This document shows, one piece after another, positions 8,270 to 10,451 of a stretch of DNA of 10,451 nucleotides; the first letter of the stretch is position 1; every line of letters begins with the position of its first letter. The translations under genes were made by a program, and so were the position numbers. Under the pieces are notes generated by a model. It was given only the letters and a program-made list of their open reading frames with translations, made no database searches and was not told the origin of the DNA. Source of the stretch: Ophiosphaerella korrae (lineage: Eukaryota; Ascomycota; Dothideomycetes; Pleosporales; Phaeosphaeriaceae); NCBI GenBank assembly GCA_028456385.1, contig JALNQF010000944.1:1-10451 (forward strand), read 5' to 3'.

Positions 8270-9400
8270 TAATAAAACGCGTCTATATATTCTTTTAAAC
8301 GCCTATCTACGCTACTAAATCTTTAATTTATACTATAACTATTAGTTAGTAGGCTATAAAAGACTTTATAGTACGCTATATCTAATATATAAGTACTATT
8401 ATTAGCCTAAGATACTCTAAGCTATTAAGTAATTTTATAATATATACCTAATCTACTACTATATAAAGAACTTATAAGATAGTAAACTTAGTTACCTCTA
8501 ACCTATACTAATTCTCTACGTACTCTAGACTAATATCTTAGTAGACTATATCTAAGCCTTACTAACTAGCAAAAATAGTAGCTAGATTTATAAATATATC
8601 TTAGTAATTTACTACTACTTTATAAAAAGATACTATTTCTTCCCCTATAAGTCTCTAAAACTAGAAAAAGCTACCTAATATTTTATATTTATTTTTAAGC
8701 TTTATAGAGTCCTAATAAATATTATATCTAATAGAGAGATAACTTTTATTAGCTAATTTTAGTACTATATATATAAACGCCTCTATATTACGTAAAAGCT
8801 CTTAACTACATACTACTTAGAAACTAATAGCTAAACTAAGCGAGTAAATTAAGCCTTAGAGATCTTTCTAAGGTAATATGTTAACTACGCGTAAGATAAC
8901 TAGGTAGCCTAGCTATATATAGCTAAGTTCTAAGTAAATAATACTATTAATATATCTATTAAGATAACCCTATTTCTTATAGATCTAGGGTATTACCTTT
9001 ATAGTAGTATATACCTTAGCAAAAATAACAAAGATTAACTAAACCTAGCCTAACGCGACTAATATATATAAGCTAACAAGCTACTTAATACTTATAGTAA
9101 CCTAGTAGCCTACTTTAAGGAAAAAATACTCTAGGTATAATAAGAGTAAGTAGCTTAAGCTAATACTTCTTACTAAAGTAGACTAGTATATAAAGTTAGT
9201 AACTAAGCTTATATTAGTATAGCTAATTAGAGAACTACTTAGCTAACTCTAAAATTAAACTACTAATAAGTAGGCCTATACTTTATTAAGAGAGTTATCT
9301 ATAATAGTAGAGTATATAAGCTAGTACTACTCTAAGAAATACTAAGTAAAGGCGTATTTCTAGTCTTCTCTCTAAAACTCTTACGCCCTAGGGATTAGAA
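8270..9400 (+). pseudogene. integrase of pol with GPY/F module
   Basis: The segment begins with an HHCC zinc-binding region (about 8280-8490), where His and Cys positions now read Tyr; YYY*PKIL stands for the common YYWPxM. The core follows: VDYI with Asp at 8544-8546 intact, SNRE at 8727-8738 where S-D-R-G is usual (second catalytic Asp now Asn), and LETNS*TKRVN at 8817-8849, where the catalytic Glu (8838-8840) is now Lys. The C-terminal part has VGLYFIKRV (9270-9296), a GPY/F module with Pro changed to Leu, followed by a LSKGVF stretch. Two of three DDE catalytic residues are lost to C-to-T/G-to-A changes, so it is inactive. Confidence 0.88.
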
Positions 9401-9476
9401 GCCTTTACTAGATTAAGACTTACTATAGCTAATCTCTATTATTATTACTAATAAAGAAACTAGTAGCGTATACAAA

Positions 9477-9605
9477 GAATACTTAGTAGAAGCTATCTTA
9501 GACGTACGCTTTAAAGAGCGTAGAAAATATATAGAATAGTACTACTTAGTCTACTAAGCTAGCTATAATAAACCTATATAGGAGCTAGTAGAAGAATTTA
9601 TAAAA
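9477..9605 (+). pseudogene. chromodomain at the C-terminus of integrase
   Basis: In the pol frame, EYLVEAILDVR (9477-9509) followed by the YIE*YYLVY*ASY stretch and then *ELVEEF has the spacing of a chromodomain (normally E-Y-x-V-E-x-I-L-x then Y-L-V-K-W-x-G-Y then T-W-E-P). Both cage-related Trp positions read TAG, the RIP product of TGG. In chromoviruses this domain recognises modified histone H3 and guides integration to heterochromatin. Its place right after the GPY/F module supports the call and the chromovirus class. Confidence 0.8.
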
Positions 9606-9612
9606 TATAAAG

Positions 9613-9986
9613 CTACCTTTAACTTTTACTAGAACTACTTAGAGAAAGCTAAACTACTAACTCTACGTATACTAAAAAAATAGAGCCCTAATAAAGATAT
9701 AACCTATTAGAGTATCTTAACTTACTAATAGGTATAAAAAAGCCCCCTCTAAGGTATAATTACTACCTTTAGCCCTTACTAAAACTACCTAGATAAGCCT
9801 AAAACTATTAATAGGCGTAAAAAAGCCCTTTTATAAAGCGTAATTACTACTTTTAACTTTTACTAAAACTACTTAAAGAAGCTTAAAATACTAACTATAT
9901 ACCTAAAATAGAGTCTAATAAAGACGTAACCTAGTAAGGTACTCTAGCTATTAGTAGGCGTAAAAAGGCCCTCTAAGGCGTAATTA
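9613..9986. repeat. three imperfect tandem units after the chromodomain
   Basis: Units start with CTACCTTT or CTACTTTT and end with AAGGYRTAATTA-like sequence: 9613-9762 (150 bp), 9763-9846 (84 bp) and 9847-9986 (140 bp). All share a CTTTTACTAAAACTACTTA-like 5' part and a GTAAAAAAGCCC-like 3' part. The middle unit lacks about 60 bp present in the others, around TAATAAAGATATAACCTA. It lies at the end of pol or in the 3' untranslated part of the retrotransposon. The units were probably more alike before RIP. Confidence 0.7.
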
Positions 9987-10451
9987 GAAAACTTTACTAC
10001 TAGCTAAAGATAAATTATAGCGTAAAAAATAGTAGGAATAGTTTACTTTAGCTAGTAAGCGTAAGACTCTTTTTAGGTTAGGGCCTACTCCTACTACTAT
10101 AGCTACAACTACTACGCTTCCTTATAACTAGTTACGCGTAAGTCTAGTTTACTATTATAGAATTTATAACTAGCTACTAAATTCTTAGCTAGAGCTACTC
10201 TACGCTACTTACCCTTTAATACTTATAAATATTAGGCTTACTAGGTCTCTTATATTAATAAACCTACCTATTATAAAGCTTATATCTATAGTAGGTACCT
10301 ATATAGAGATCTAGCGCTATTAAGTTACTTAGTAGTATTAACTTTACTTTCTCTTATACTATATATAAATACTTTTAGGTTTAATTTTATTAGCGTAGAG
10401 TAAAAGTAGTAGAAAAGAGTTTATAGTTAATACGTTTTATATATAGAAGTT
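9987..10451. other. 3' part of the retrotransposon, nothing recognised
   Basis: This tract is RIP-altered and has no motif I recognise in any frame on either strand. It may be the 3' untranslated region before the missing 3' LTR. No sequence matching the 5' hairpin cluster (4352-4501) is present, so the 3' LTR start is not reached, or it lies right at the edge and is unrecognised. Confidence 0.5.

Larger units (their letters stand above)
4355..10451 (+). mobile_element. Ty3/gypsy LTR retrotransposon (chromovirus), RIP-degraded, right end outside window
   Basis: Everything to the right edge appears to be one plus-strand LTR element. In order: a putative 5' LTR with hairpins, a gag-like zinc knuckle, protease, reverse transcriptase, RNase H, integrase with GPY/F module, chromodomain, then a 3' non-coding part. 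The order PR-RT-RH-IN is that of Ty3/gypsy, and the chromodomain marks a chromovirus. CpA and TpG are nearly absent, TpA is hugely enriched, and stops are TAA or TAG only, the mark of RIP. CpG, CpT and CpC survive. No 3' LTR is seen, so the element is longer than 6.1 kb. The exact left end is inferred from the pogo break and an LTR-like inverted terminus. Confidence 0.87.

Noticed and set aside
4360..10451. Mitochondrial DNA, centromeric DNA or a replication origin, suggested by extreme AT content
   Set aside because: The tract reads as a gypsy pol frame with RIP-type stops, so its AT content is explained by mutation of a retrotransposon. A wider AT isochore or centromere cannot be excluded from this window alone.

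Overview
The window looks like nuclear DNA of a filamentous ascomycete (Pezizomycotina; a Dothideomycete such as a Pleosporales species would fit, but the genus cannot be read from sequence alone). Three things suggest this: a HET-D/HET-E-type NLR gene with two very short spliceosomal introns carrying CTAAY branch sites, a fungal pogo/Fot-type transposase start, and a long tract altered by repeat-induced point mutation (RIP) of the CpA-to-TpA kind. The window falls into a balanced-composition left part (1 to about 4150) and an extremely AT-rich right part (about 4150 to the end), like a gene compartment meeting an AT isochore.

Left part: 1-582 is upstream/5' flank with no supported gene. 583-3366 is one plus-strand NLR gene of three exons (583-1001, 1057-2680, 2731-3366; introns of 55 and 50 nt), predicted at 892 aa. 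Its order is a SesA/HeLo-like N-terminal helical domain, a NACHT NTPase with intact Walker A and B motifs, a helical middle region, then a WD40 region reduced to one whole repeat and half of another, joined in frame to the cap that normally closes the propeller array. Without the second intron the gene looks frameshifted; with it, the frames join exactly. 3367-3738 is non-coding.

Middle: 3739-3835 is a perfect tandem array of a 17-bp unit lying just upstream of a pogo/Fot-like (Tc1/mariner superfamily) transposase. That transposase is intact for 89 codons (3882-4148) and then continues in the same frame, with RIP-type stops, to about 4355. There it breaks off just after what should be the first catalytic Asp of the DDE domain.

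Right part: at about 4355 a Ty3/gypsy LTR retrotransposon seems to begin inside the pogo element and runs past the right edge. It is a chromovirus. Read through its stop codons, one reading frame gives protease, reverse transcriptase, RNase H, integrase with a GPY/F module, and a chromodomain over 3.9 kb (5706 to 9605), with no frame change at any of the 13 points checked. A gag-like zinc knuckle lies upstream in another frame. CpA and TpG are almost absent and start codons have nearly vanished, so the element is dead. Its 3' LTR and the rest of the pogo element are not in the window.

The pieces tell one story: a non-self-recognition receptor gene, free of RIP, sits about 0.8 kb from a nested transposon nest that genome defence has heavily mutated. 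The most interesting points are the collapsed WD40 array with its cap kept, the nested insertion, and the RIP boundary inside the pogo element.
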